In this document: positions 7,026-13,106 of the stretch, piece after piece | Layout of the letters: each line of letters starts with the position of its first letter | Numbering within the stretch: position 1 is the first letter of the stretch | Source of the DNA: a virus | IMG/VR virus record: IMGVR_UViG_3300032323_001584 | Location: 1-20,509 of that record | Strand: one strand, 5' to 3' | DNA length: 20,509 bases | Notes under the pieces: generated by a model | Database searches by the model: none | The model's input: only the letters and a program-made list of their open reading frames with translations | What the model was told of the DNA's origin: nothing | Position numbers and translations under genes: made by a program

Positions 7026-9197
7026 TTACTTACGTTGATCTTGCTGAGTACCTAATAGACCGCCCGTTACTCCTATTGGAGCTGCTGCAAATAGTGGTTG
7101 TCCTTTTGATACTCCTGCTTTCATTTCTGGTGTTATGTCTATGTAGCGTACTGACTCTTGTTTCATTTGTGGAATCATGCTGTTTTCAGCTCTTTCCATA
7201 ACTGTTCCTATCTTAGTCTCACCTACTTTAGCTCCCCACTTCTTACCGTACTTATCTAGGAATTTAGGATATATCTCGTCATAGTATTTCTTCATTCCTT
7301 GTCCACCTACTTGGAGATCAAGACCAGAGAAATTAGTCTCTGGCTCTGCTTTCATAACTTTATCAGACATTTCTTTTCCAATAACTTCATTCAATTTCTT
7401 GCCTGAAAATTGTGTGCTTCCAGAACCATATCCAGTAACTACACCATCTTTATCAACCATAAGTTTTATGCTTGTCCCAGTAGTAGGAGTAATCCTTACT
7501 GATCTTGTGCCATCAGAATTAACCATAGGAACAGTAATTTCATTTACTTGCTTACTTAAATCAAACCTAGCCGCCTGTTGGCTGCCTGTTGTCAATCCGA
7601 TACGTTCATAGCCATTCTCTGCTGCGTGTTGGATAGCTCTCTTTAATGCTAGTTGATACCATGTGTCTTTAAATGGAGCATCTGGTACTTCTGCACCTGT
7701 ATTTAATTTAATTTTTTCTTGTATTTCTTTATATTTTTTTTCTAATTCAGCATTTTTTTCTTTTAAACTATCAGGTACTTTTTCTCCATTATTAATATAT
7801 TCATCGTATTTATTTGTCATTGCTTGTAAATCGTAATTAATACTTTCTTTTTCACTAAGTAATTTTTCAAAATTCTTCTTGGATTCTGGAGTAGCGTATC
7901 CACCTTCTCTGCCAGCCTGATGCCAGTCGCTCTGTACTTCTTCAATTAACAACATTTTCTTACCGTCAGCATCTACTCTATCGTTTACTCGTAAGTGAGC
8001 TAGGATATTTGGCTGATCGAAATGTGATGATCTATATTCATCTGCATTTTTTCTGCTTGCGTAAGACATATCTGCTGCTGATAACTTAGCATCTGGAGCC
8101 GCACCCAATACTTTTCTTGCCTCTGCTTCTGTTAATTGCTTTGCTGGCATAGTCAACAGAATCTCTCTGTAGTTCTCTCCGCCAGGTAATGTGTATTGAC
8201 CGAATTTAGTTTGTGATCTATCTATAAAATAATCTGCATCATCTTCTAAACCAGAAAATACAACCTTGTTATTTTTATCAACAACATCATAAAAATCTTG
8301 ATCTTCTGGGCTATTTAAAGAGAATTTCTTTCTTAATGCCGTATCAGATAAATTTACTTCTTGAACATCTACACGATTATTAGCAATGTAATCTTGTACT
8401 TCTTGCTTAGTTATGCTTTTCTTGTCTTTTAGATAATCATCTAAGCCCATCCATTTAATCTCGTCAGCTCTAACGTCTTGACCTTTCATAATATCGTTAA
8501 GAAAAGCCTGACCTGTTGCTGTTTTTCTTGGACTTGCTAAAGCTGCATTTTCTACTGCGCTATAAAAGCCAATATCTGATTTAGGAGCTGTAGCCAACAA
8601 TCCTGCCTTACTCACATCCTGAATACTTAAACCAACTGGTAAACCTTTAGTTGCATCAATTACGTTAAGCAATCCTTTACCAATTCTTGCGCCACTCATT
8701 GCTGCTTTTGCTGGTAAATAACCAAGTGTAGCTACATCTAATACGTCAAACGGATTCGGAGCATTGCCAGCTCCTATATCGCCATAAGCACGTTCAGCAC
8801 CACTAATACCTAATACATCAGCAGGTTTAACCTGTTGTAATACATTACCTATCGGAGCTTGCTGAGTCTGTATTCCTGTTGGCATTACTTGACCTGAATA
8901 CGGATCAACTTTAGGAACTACGCTAAAACTGGTAGGAATCGTTACTTTAGTCTCAGGCTGATAGCCAGGGAATAGTTTTGCTACGTCAGCAGCAGTTCCA
9001 GCTTTGTTTATAAACTCGCCAGTTCGTCTTGCACCTGCGCTAGCTGTCGTGAAGAAACTTTCAGGCAATGGCTTAATAGTGCCGCCTTTTGCTAGGTTCT
9101 CATTAATGATCTCTTGAGTAGTCTTACCTTGCATCTGACCCATGTAAAGAATCTTTTGTAATTCTTCTTGGGTAGGCATCCTCTGGAATTCAGCCAT
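7026..9197 (-). CDS. Large polyvalent protein with conserved C-terminal module, 723 aa
   Basis: I recognise the module type but not its activity. Residues 249-281 (WMGLDDYL, SITKQEVQDYI) and 419-434 (EEVQSDWHQAGREGGY) match segments recurring in large polyvalent proteins of phages and plasmids. So do 505-513 (PDAPFKDTW) and 529-548 (GYERIGLTTGSQQAARFDLS). A Lys/Glu coiled coil (about 440-500) interrupts the module and is noticeably more AT-rich in DNA. The N-terminal 200 residues are Gly/Ala/Pro-rich with hydrophobic stretches, and may serve for virion association or membrane passage. Ribosome site GAGGAAATAT precedes ATG 9197, which overlaps the glycosyltransferase stop by 8 bases. Situated just upstream of the terminase genes, it may be packaged and injected; that is inference. 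Confidence 0.7.
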   Translation of the reverse strand: MAEFQRMPTQEELQKILYMGQMQGKTTQEIINENLAKGGTIKPLPESFFTTASAGARRTGEFINKAGTAADVAKLFPGYQPETKVTIPTSFSVVPKVDPYSGQVMPTGIQTQQAPIGNVLQQVKPADVLGISGAERAYGDIGAGNAPNPFDVLDVATLGYLPAKAAMSGARIGKGLLNVIDATKGLPVGLSIQDVSKAGLLATAPKSDIGFYSAVENAALASPRKTATGQAFLNDIMKGQDVRADEIKWMGLDDYLKDKKSITKQEVQDYIANNRVDVQEVNLSDTALRKKFSLNSPEDQDFYDVVDKNNKVVFSGLEDDADYFIDRSQTKFGQYTLPGGENYREILLTMPAKQLTEAEARKVLGAAPDAKLSAADMSYASRKNADEYRSSHFDQPNILAHLRVNDRVDADGKKMLLIEEVQSDWHQAGREGGYATPESKKNFEKLLSEKESINYDLQAMTNKYDEYINNGEKVPDSLKEKNAELEKKYKEIQEKIKLNTGAEVPDAPFKDTWYQLALKRAIQHAAENGYERIGLTTGSQQAARFDLSKQVNEITVPMVNSDGTRSVRITPTTGTSIKLMVDKDGVVTGYGSGSTQFSGKKLNEVIGKEMSDKVMKAEPETNFSGLDLQVGGQGMKKYYDEIYPKFLDKYGKKWGAKVGETKIGTVMERAENSMIPQMKQESVRYIDITPEMKAGVSKGQPLFAAAPIGVTGGLLGTQQDQRK

Positions 9198-9876
9198 ATA
9201 TTTCCTCGTACTTGTCAGGACGGTTAGTCCGTATCCATTCTCTAGGTTCTTCGTGGCACTTTGCGTAGTCCATTCCTACTGTCTGCGATCCCGCATGATG
9301 CACGTAAGCTGTGCTTACATAATGACTGAACCCTGCTTTAGATAGATCATCGCACATAATATTGTCTGAATACCAATTAGTGCTAGGAAATCTTGCTACG
9401 TCAAACGCTTGTTTATTGATGTAAGCAAAAATAGGCGCAATAACCCCTACTTCTTTGATGTGATCTTCTGATTCGTATTTTAACCCAACGATAGAATCAT
9501 TAGTAATACTACAACGAATATTTTGATCCCAAAGTACATAGTCACTTCTAGCCCCTACGAAACCTAGTTTGTCTGTGTGATTCTTTAGTAGTTCAATATC
9601 TGACTGTAGATTCTTATAAGTTGTCGGAGTTATAACAACGTCATCGTTAGCGATAATGATTTCTTTGTAGCCATCGTAGAACGCTTTGCTCATAGCTTCG
9701 TTATAAGCATCGCCAAAGTTTGTAGCTACGTTGTATATCCATGTGTGTACAAGTTCAGCGTCCTCAGTATTTTTACTGGATAGATATACAGGTATGTTCG
9801 GACAATACGCCTTTATGCTTAAAAGCAGTATGTTTAGACCTATGTTTCCTGTGCTACAAATAACGATAGCTTGCAT
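9190..9876 (-). CDS. Glycosyltransferase family 2-like protein
   Basis: Predicted sugar transferase of 228 residues, no membrane segment. The N-terminal strand MQAIVICSTGNIGLN and the helix-strand NFGDAYNEAMSKAFYDGY (53-70) leading to EIIIANDDVVITP (72-84) give the usual GT-A layout with an Asp-Asp metal/nucleotide site. The late region has VHHAGSQTVG (approximately 196-205), with a His that may coordinate metal. The protein is clearly different from the other glycosyltransferase in the window. The ATG lies 6 bases after a 20-bp inverted repeat and has no visible Shine-Dalgarno sequence, so initiation is probably weak or controlled by folding. Together with the upstream methyl- and acetyltransferase genes it forms a sugar-modifying cassette. 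Confidence 0.75.
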   Translation of the reverse strand: MQAIVICSTGNIGLNILLLSIKAYCPNIPVYLSSKNTEDAELVHTWIYNVATNFGDAYNEAMSKAFYDGYKEIIIANDDVVITPTTYKNLQSDIELLKNHTDKLGFVGARSDYVLWDQNIRCSITNDSIVGLKYESEDHIKEVGVIAPIFAYINKQAFDVARFPSTNWYSDNIMCDDLSKAGFSHYVSTAYVHHAGSQTVGMDYAKCHEEPREWIRTNRPDKYEEIYG

Positions 9877-9882
9877 AATTAT

Positions 9883-9960
9883 TAATAAGTCTGAGAACTA
9901 GGGAAAAAGAAATTCCCATCGCTTTTTCTAAACACAACTTCCTAATTCTCAGGCTTGTTA
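9883..9960. repeat. 20-bp inverted repeat filling the gap between two genes
   Basis: Left arm 9883-9902 and right arm 9941-9960 pair at 17 of 20 positions by Watson-Crick rules, with two G-T pairs and one C-A mismatch on the plus strand. Inside, GAAAAAG and CTTTTTC (about 9903-9929) can form a second hairpin. The right arm starts in the stop codon of the methyltransferase gene and the left arm ends 6 bases before the start of the glycosyltransferase gene. The whole 81-base gap is therefore one fold. No T-run follows on the minus strand, so it is not a standard terminator. Confidence 0.75.
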
Positions 9961-10476
9961 GCTCTTTGTTAAGATTACTCGAATAAAATCTATTGCTCTT
10001 GGCGTTCTAAGCAGCGTCTCCTGATCCTGTATCGTTTGACCGAACTCAGATATACCAAACTCCATTGTCTTTACTGTAAATCTATCTTCCCAGCCCAGAT
10101 ACCAGTGCCAATCAGTATAGTATAAAAAGCTGTTTTCGTTAAATGCTCTTACGTGAGTTGGATCCTGCCACGCACCTAAACTCAAGTCATACGGCACTTG
10201 AATGTGGAACTCGCCACCACTCTCTAGCAAGTCCTTGCAGTTCGTCATTGCAGTTACCAGATCAGGTATATGCTCCAGTACGTCATTAGCGACTATCTGG
10301 TTAAACATTCCCTTCTTTATCTCTACCTTGCCGAACCTAGTATCAATTACCTCACCAAACTCTACGTGAGTAATATCTACATGCCAATCAGGTTTAGTCC
10401 TAGCCTGTATATCAGCGTTAAACCATTCATCTCGCCAATCCTTACCTGATCCTAAATTAAGCGTTTTTGGCAGCAA
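9958..10476 (-). CDS. Class I SAM-dependent methyltransferase
   Basis: Small cytoplasmic methyltransferase, 172 residues. Motif I LNLGSGKDW (6-14) binds S-adenosylmethionine. ADIQ (21-24) is the acidic end of strand 2, NQIVANDVLEHI (59-70) is motif IV with the post-strand helix, and LLESGGEFHIQVP (83-95) is motif V/VI. Proteins of this type often methylate sugars or small molecules, and its neighbours are an O-acetyltransferase and a glycosyltransferase, so a sugar substrate is the best guess. The start is a TTG: it is the only choice that keeps motif I near the N-terminus and has GAGG 7 bases upstream. The gene overlaps the acetyltransferase by 20 bases. Confidence 0.82.
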   Translation of the reverse strand: MLPKTLNLGSGKDWRDEWFNADIQARTKPDWHVDITHVEFGEVIDTRFGKVEIKKGMFNQIVANDVLEHIPDLVTAMTNCKDLLESGGEFHIQVPYDLSLGAWQDPTHVRAFNENSFLYYTDWHWYLGWEDRFTVKTMEFGISEFGQTIQDQETLLRTPRAIDFIRVILTKS

Positions 10477-10966
10477 TTAAAGCCTCTATATCGTTAGAGC
10501 AAAGCAATGGAATTAAATCGTTTATACGGCTATCTGGTAGTTCCCACCACGGGTTTTCTAGCAATCTCTCTATCTGACTCCGACTGAACCTGAACTTCAG
10601 AGCTATTGCCGGATTTCCTGCTGCAATCGCATAAGCCGGAATATCCTTTACGACCACAGAGTTGGCAGCTATTACGGCTCCGTCTCCAATCGTGACTCCA
10701 GATAATATTGTTGACCCTGAGCCTATCCATACGTCATTTCCTATGACTACATCACCCTTAGTTGCTGGATGACCTTTGCCGTTATGGTTAAATACGTCTT
10801 TGTGGATGTGTCCGAAAGGATAAGTCGTTACCCAATCCGTCCTGTGATTACCACCTATAAAGATCGTTACGTTATCAGCAATCGAACAAAAGGAGCCTAC
10901 CTTTACATCAGCTCCTTCTCCCCAATCACGAACTTTAATATTCTCTAGTCCGTATGAGTAACGCAT
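10457..10966 (-). CDS. CatB/xenobiotic-type hexapeptide O-acetyltransferase
   Basis: Acetyl-CoA-dependent O-acetyltransferase of the left-handed beta-helix class, 169 residues, normally a trimer. Hexapeptide repeats run through SFCSIADNVTIFIGG (25-39) and then GDVVIGNDVWIGSGSTILSG (71-90), VTIGDGAVIAANSVVVKDI (91-109) and YAIAAGNPA (112-120). NHRTDWVTTYPF (40-51) contains the His expected to be catalytic in this family. Members related to antibiotic-acetylating CatB are usually surface sugar acetyltransferases when found in phages. Here the neighbouring methyltransferase and glycosyltransferase favour modification of O-antigen or another glycan, not drug resistance. The ATG overlaps the preceding stop as TAATG. 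Confidence 0.88.
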   Translation of the reverse strand: MRYSYGLENIKVRDWGEGADVKVGSFCSIADNVTIFIGGNHRTDWVTTYPFGHIHKDVFNHNGKGHPATKGDVVIGNDVWIGSGSTILSGVTIGDGAVIAANSVVVKDIPAYAIAAGNPAIALKFRFSRSQIERLLENPWWELPDSRINDLIPLLCSNDIEALIAAKNA

Positions 10967-11151
10967 TACTTCTTTTTGGCTTTGTTTGTCTTTGTACGTG
11001 AACCACGCATCGGAAGGCTAATCTCAATCTCGATCTTGCCGTTCTTCTTACCGTTCTTTTCTTTACCGTACTCTTTTTCTTCCATCATGCAACCCTTACC
11101 ACCTTTGCACTCACCACCCTTACATTTAGGACAAGATTTCATGCCTTTCAT
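10966..11151 (-). CDS. Small Cys- and Lys-rich protein with zinc-knuckle-like motif, 61 aa
   Basis: Unrecognised. Four Cys in SCPKCKGGECKGGKGCM (residues 5-21, C6, C9, C14, C20) resemble a metal knuckle. The rest is Lys/Glu-rich and ends TKTNKAKKK. The reading frame is open back to 11256, but ATG 11151 is preferred: GGGGAAA lies 3-9 bases upstream and it follows the stop of the 83-residue gene by 10 bases. An ATG three codons further in is a second option. It overlaps the acetyltransferase ATG by one base. RNA or DNA binding is plausible from charge and Cys pattern but not shown. Confidence 0.6.
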   Translation of the reverse strand: MKGMKSCPKCKGGECKGGKGCMMEEKEYGKEKNGKKNGKIEIEISLPMRGSRTKTNKAKKK

Positions 11152-11161
11152 TGCTTTCCCC

Positions 11162-11413
11162 TTACCATTTAACTTTGTTAGCCCAATATGCCGCAGACAT
11201 CTTGCCTTTAGCGATATTGGAAGCGTGACGAGCCTTGAATGACTCATTCCTAGCACTACCTTCAGGACTACCTTTTACACCTTGCTGACCAAATCTGATT
11301 AGCTTTACTTCATCACCAGACTTAGCAAGCACAGCATGGCTTTTTGTTGGATGACCAGGAGTCTTTTTAGGCTTGTTATAACCTGAAAATTCTTCTTTGC
11401 CTCGCTTAATCAT
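11162..11413 (-). CDS. Small conserved phage protein (DUF6321-like), 83 aa
   Basis: This sequence has a pattern I have seen in many phage genomes, which I believe is DUF6321. Its features are FSGYNKPKKTPGHPTKSHAV (9-28), KLIRFGQQGVKGSP (37-50), an Arg/Ala helix SFKARHASNIAKGK (58-71) and the ending SAAYWANKVKW. The protein is strongly basic, soluble and without Cys. Function is not established to my knowledge; a virion or DNA-associated role has been suggested only by occurrence in late regions. It overlaps the upstream 49-residue gene by 4 bases (ATGA). The family number is from memory and should be treated as tentative. Confidence 0.75.
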   Translation of the reverse strand: MIKRGKEEFSGYNKPKKTPGHPTKSHAVLAKSGDEVKLIRFGQQGVKGSPEGSARNESFKARHASNIAKGKMSAAYWANKVKW

Positions 11414-11559
11414 TTCTTTTTCTTCGCAGTCTTAGCAGCTAATTTAAAGTCTGCTTTAGTTGGCGCACCTTTAGTTCCAGGCTTATTCATTTTCTCGCCA
11501 GAACCCTCAGCTATGCGTTTACGTTTAGCATGAATTGCAGAATAGAGACCTTTTTTCAT
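11410..11559 (-). CDS. 49-aa Lys-rich phage protein
   Basis: The small protein begins MKKGLYSAIHAKRKRIAEGS and continues GEKMNKPGTKGAPT, ending LAAKTAKKKK. The GLYxxIHAKRKRIAxGSGEKM pattern is one I recall as a recurring but uncharacterised small phage protein. Strongly basic throughout, with a poly-Lys tail like those of two neighbours. ATGA overlaps at both ends (with the 55-residue gene upstream and the 83-residue gene downstream) show that it is a real, coupled gene. DNA or RNA binding is likely from charge only. Confidence 0.75.
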   Translation of the reverse strand: MKKGLYSAIHAKRKRIAEGSGEKMNKPGTKGAPTKADFKLAAKTAKKKK

Positions 11560-11723
11560 TTTTTGGCTTTCTTTTTAGCTACCTTTGCTTCGCTTAATGC
11601 AATTGCGAGGGCTTGGCGTTTAGACTTGACTACTGGGCCACCTTTGCCGGAGTGTAAAGTGCCTTCTTTGAATTCGTTGTACACCTTACTTATTTTCTTT
11701 TCCTGCTTAGTTTTCTTCATCAT
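11556..11723 (-). CDS. DUF6496-like small basic protein, 55 aa
   Basis: The 55-residue protein contains KVYNEFKEGTLHSGKGGPVV (13-32) and KSKRQALAIALSEAKVAKKK (33-52). This EFKxGxLxSG...RKQAIAIALSEA pattern matches the DUF6496 family of short proteins found in phages and bacteria, function unknown. The C-terminus is a run of Lys and Ala. Two adjacent ATG codons are possible; I chose 11723 because it forms an ATGA overlap with the HNH gene stop. Its own stop overlaps the start of the next gene in the same way. Confidence 0.8.
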   Translation of the reverse strand: MMKKTKQEKKISKVYNEFKEGTLHSGKGGPVVKSKRQALAIALSEAKVAKKKAKK

Positions 11724-12013
11724 TTAATCACCTGTAATTTACCGTTATCAAAAAGTAACCCAATTGTCTTTCTATGCGCTTCTTCCCACATCTCGACACG
11801 CTCTTGTTTACTTAGATTCTTGCCTTGATCCAGTTCCATGTGACAGGCGTAACATAAAGCAGCTATGCGGTAATCATGTGATTTTATACCACGTCCTTTA
11901 CCGTCTCGCAACTGGTTTGAATGAGCAGCTACAACAGTTCCGTCTGATATCTCGCAATGTTGGCAAGGTATATCTCTAACGATCTCAAGTAATGTTTTGT
12001 TCCTATATATCAT
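11720..12013 (-). CDS. HNH-type nuclease (YbcO / DUF1364-like)
   Basis: Probable metal-dependent nuclease, 97 residues, near the length of prophage YbcO. Visible motif: C17-x2-C20, then AAHSN (29-33) with H31 as the candidate general base, GKGRGIKSHD (38-47), and C54-x2-C57-H58 with D62. Spacing and the K-x-x-D segment before the second Cys pair match the YbcO/DUF1364 family, described in E. coli prophages as a putative structure-selective nuclease of the recombination region. Cys pairs probably hold a structural zinc. It heads the run of tiny coupled genes at 11720-10966. Ribosome site is weak (AAAGA). Confidence 0.78.
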   Translation of the reverse strand: MIYRNKTLLEIVRDIPCQHCEISDGTVVAAHSNQLRDGKGRGIKSHDYRIAALCYACHMELDQGKNLSKQERVEMWEEAHRKTIGLLFDNGKLQVIK

Positions 12014-12105
12014 TGTCTTTTTGTTAATGCCTATTTATTGAGCAGTCATAATTATCTGGTAGCATTCTTTTACAGCGTTCGGGCTGTGTTTACTTGGAGA
12101 AAATT
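12014..12105. promoter_or_regulatory. Divergent intergenic region
   Basis: This 92-base gap separates the minus-strand HNH gene from the plus-strand acidic-protein gene, so it must hold at least the plus-strand promoter. The best plus-strand candidate is TTGAGC (12038-12043), 16 bases, then TAGCAT (12060-12065), a weak sigma70 match. A small hairpin ACAGC/GCTGT (about 12072-12087) precedes the GGAGA ribosome site at 12096-12100. No clear minus-strand promoter was found. Confidence 0.35.
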
Positions 12106-12303
12106 ATGGTTACGATTACCGTTGGCGATGTAGTTGTTTACGTAGAATCCGATGAAGTTGAGTTTGCTGATGATGACTTTGAGTACGATGAAGAAGGCAT
12201 TGCTTGGTCTTTCGATGAAGATGAAGGTATCTGGTACTGGTACTCTGAAGATGACGATGAGTGGTACGCAGACGAGTTCGATTACTTTGAAGATGAAGTC
12301 TAA
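12106..12303 (+). CDS. Extremely acidic 65-aa protein, candidate DNA mimic
   Basis: No family recognised. The 65-residue product has 27 Asp/Glu and no Lys, Arg or His, so a net charge near -27, with aromatic clusters such as GIWYWYSEDDDEWY (41-54). The N-terminal part VTITVGDVVVYVES (2-15) looks like a beta hairpin. Dense acidic charge plus aromatic residues is typical of proteins that mimic DNA and block restriction or other DNA-binding enzymes, but this alone is not proof. ATG 12106 is preferred over an in-frame TTG at 12094 because GGAGA lies 5 bases upstream. It is the only plus-strand gene within a 16-kb minus-strand block, and its stop overlaps the opposing gene's stop by two bases. Confidence 0.8.
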   Translation: MVTITVGDVVVYVESDEVEFADDDFEYDEEGIAWSFDEDEGIWYWYSEDDDEWYADEFDYFEDEV

Positions 12304-12623
12304 ATAGTAGAACGCTCAAGGAAGCGATTAGAAGCCTCCTGAGTACGAAATACGTCAATCCTAGCCTGAGCCGCTATGAGCATCCAGCGTAGCGTCTCAG
12401 CCCTTTCTACAGCCTCCCTAAGCCCTTCTAATACCTCTTGATACTCTGGATGAGCGTAAGCATCAGCTTCCTTTTCTGCCATCGTACTTTTCATGCTATT
12501 TTGAAAACATAACGCTTTTTTAGTCTTACGAAATTCTGACAAGTAAGTAACGTCAGCTTTAGCTTTAGCGTATTCCTTCGAATGTTTTATTATGTAATTT
12601 ATAGCTTCGTGCGGATCAGTCAT
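12300..12623 (-). CDS. Helical phage protein of unknown function, 107 aa
   Basis: Almost entirely alpha-helical: YAKAKADVTYLSEFRKTKKA (18-37) then a second charged segment and LREAVERAETLRWMLIAAQA (68-87). I recall similar sequences (E/A-rich helix ending QARIxVxRxxEASNR) near recombination or nuclease genes in other phages, always without an assigned function. It overlaps the upstream nuclease gene by 4 bases (ATGA), suggesting that the two work together. No metal-binding or membrane residues were seen. Confidence 0.72.
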   Translation of the reverse strand: MTDPHEAINYIIKHSKEYAKAKADVTYLSEFRKTKKALCFQNSMKSTMAEKEADAYAHPEYQEVLEGLREAVERAETLRWMLIAAQARIDVFRTQEASNRFLERSTI

Positions 12624-12907
12624 TTTCCACTCTTTAGTAAATTATTAATAGTCTCTACTGCGTTCTCTGGACTTGTTACAACGACTACCTGACCTTTCCA
12701 GTTGTAATGCCAGATAACCTGATCTGGTGTTAGCTTCCACGCTTTTTTACCGTCTTTGACTTCAACTAGGAAGTTCTTTTCTTTAGCTCCTACGATTAAA
12801 TCAGGACAACCTTTACCTACCTCATGCAAATGCTGAACAGTCCAACCCTCAGCTCTTAACGCTTTGGTAACTAGTGCTTGATTATCGTCCACCCTCTTAT
12901 ACGTCAC
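12620..12907 (-). CDS. PD-(D/E)XK-family nuclease (VRR-NUC-like)
   Basis: Small single-domain nuclease, 95 residues. GKGCPDLIVG (31-40) contains the PD motif with D36, and FLVEVKDG (46-53) the E-x-K with E49 and K51; the spacing of 12 residues is right for this superfamily. The preceding helix (ALVTKALRAEGW) and following strand-helix (VVVVTSPENAVETI) complete the fold. VRR-NUC proteins cut branched or structured DNA, so a role in resolving replication or recombination intermediates fits the neighbours. The start is GTG at 12907 with GGGAG 7 bases upstream; it overlaps the preceding gene by 11 bases. Confidence 0.82.
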   Translation of the reverse strand: MTYKRVDDNQALVTKALRAEGWTVQHLHEVGKGCPDLIVGAKEKNFLVEVKDGKKAWKLTPDQVIWHYNWKGQVVVVTSPENAVETINNLLKSGK

Positions 12908-13106
12908 GCCAATCTCCCTTTAAGCCTCTCGCACCTCGAGACCATTGCTCTTTACAATCTTTCTCTAGCTTGTCTGCTGCGTTATGTCCTCGCATCTTAC
13001 GGACTAACTGCAAGTAATCTGATGACTTATTTCTATCCTGCGCTCTCCATCGTAATACTTGCCAGACTTCACAGCGATGTCTTTCTTCCTCAAAAAACTC
13101 ATTCAT
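12897..13106 (-). CDS. Small phage protein with basic C-terminus, 69 aa
   Basis: Unassigned function. The core CEVWQVLRWRAQDRNKSSDY (12-31) and the ending WSRGARGLKGDWRDV form a pattern I have met in other phage replication modules near VRR-NUC genes. Predicted helical, rich in Arg and Trp, which might suit nucleic acid or protein contact. It overlaps the helicase stop by 4 bases (ATGA) and the nuclease start by 11, so the three are tightly coupled. Confidence 0.72.
   Translation of the reverse strand: MNEFFEEERHRCEVWQVLRWRAQDRNKSSDYLQLVRKMRGHNAADKLEKDCKEQWSRGARGLKGDWRDV

Noticed and set aside
9883-9960. Inverted repeat considered as a rho-independent terminator or insertion-sequence ends
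   Set aside because: No T-run follows on the transcribed strand, and there is no transposase or target duplication around it.
10457-10966. Chloramphenicol or streptogramin resistance gene
   Set aside because: The hexapeptide acetyltransferase family includes CatB-type enzymes, but the neighbours are sugar-modifying genes and nothing specific to drug binding is visible.
11152-11256. N-terminal extension of the small Cys-rich protein
   Set aside because: It would run through the end of the 83-residue gene; ATG 11151 with GGGGAAA fits better.
12116-12358. Minus-strand frame opposite the acidic protein
   Set aside because: Its Arg/His/Leu repeats are the antisense of GAT/GAA-rich codons; the plus-strand frame has the ribosome site.
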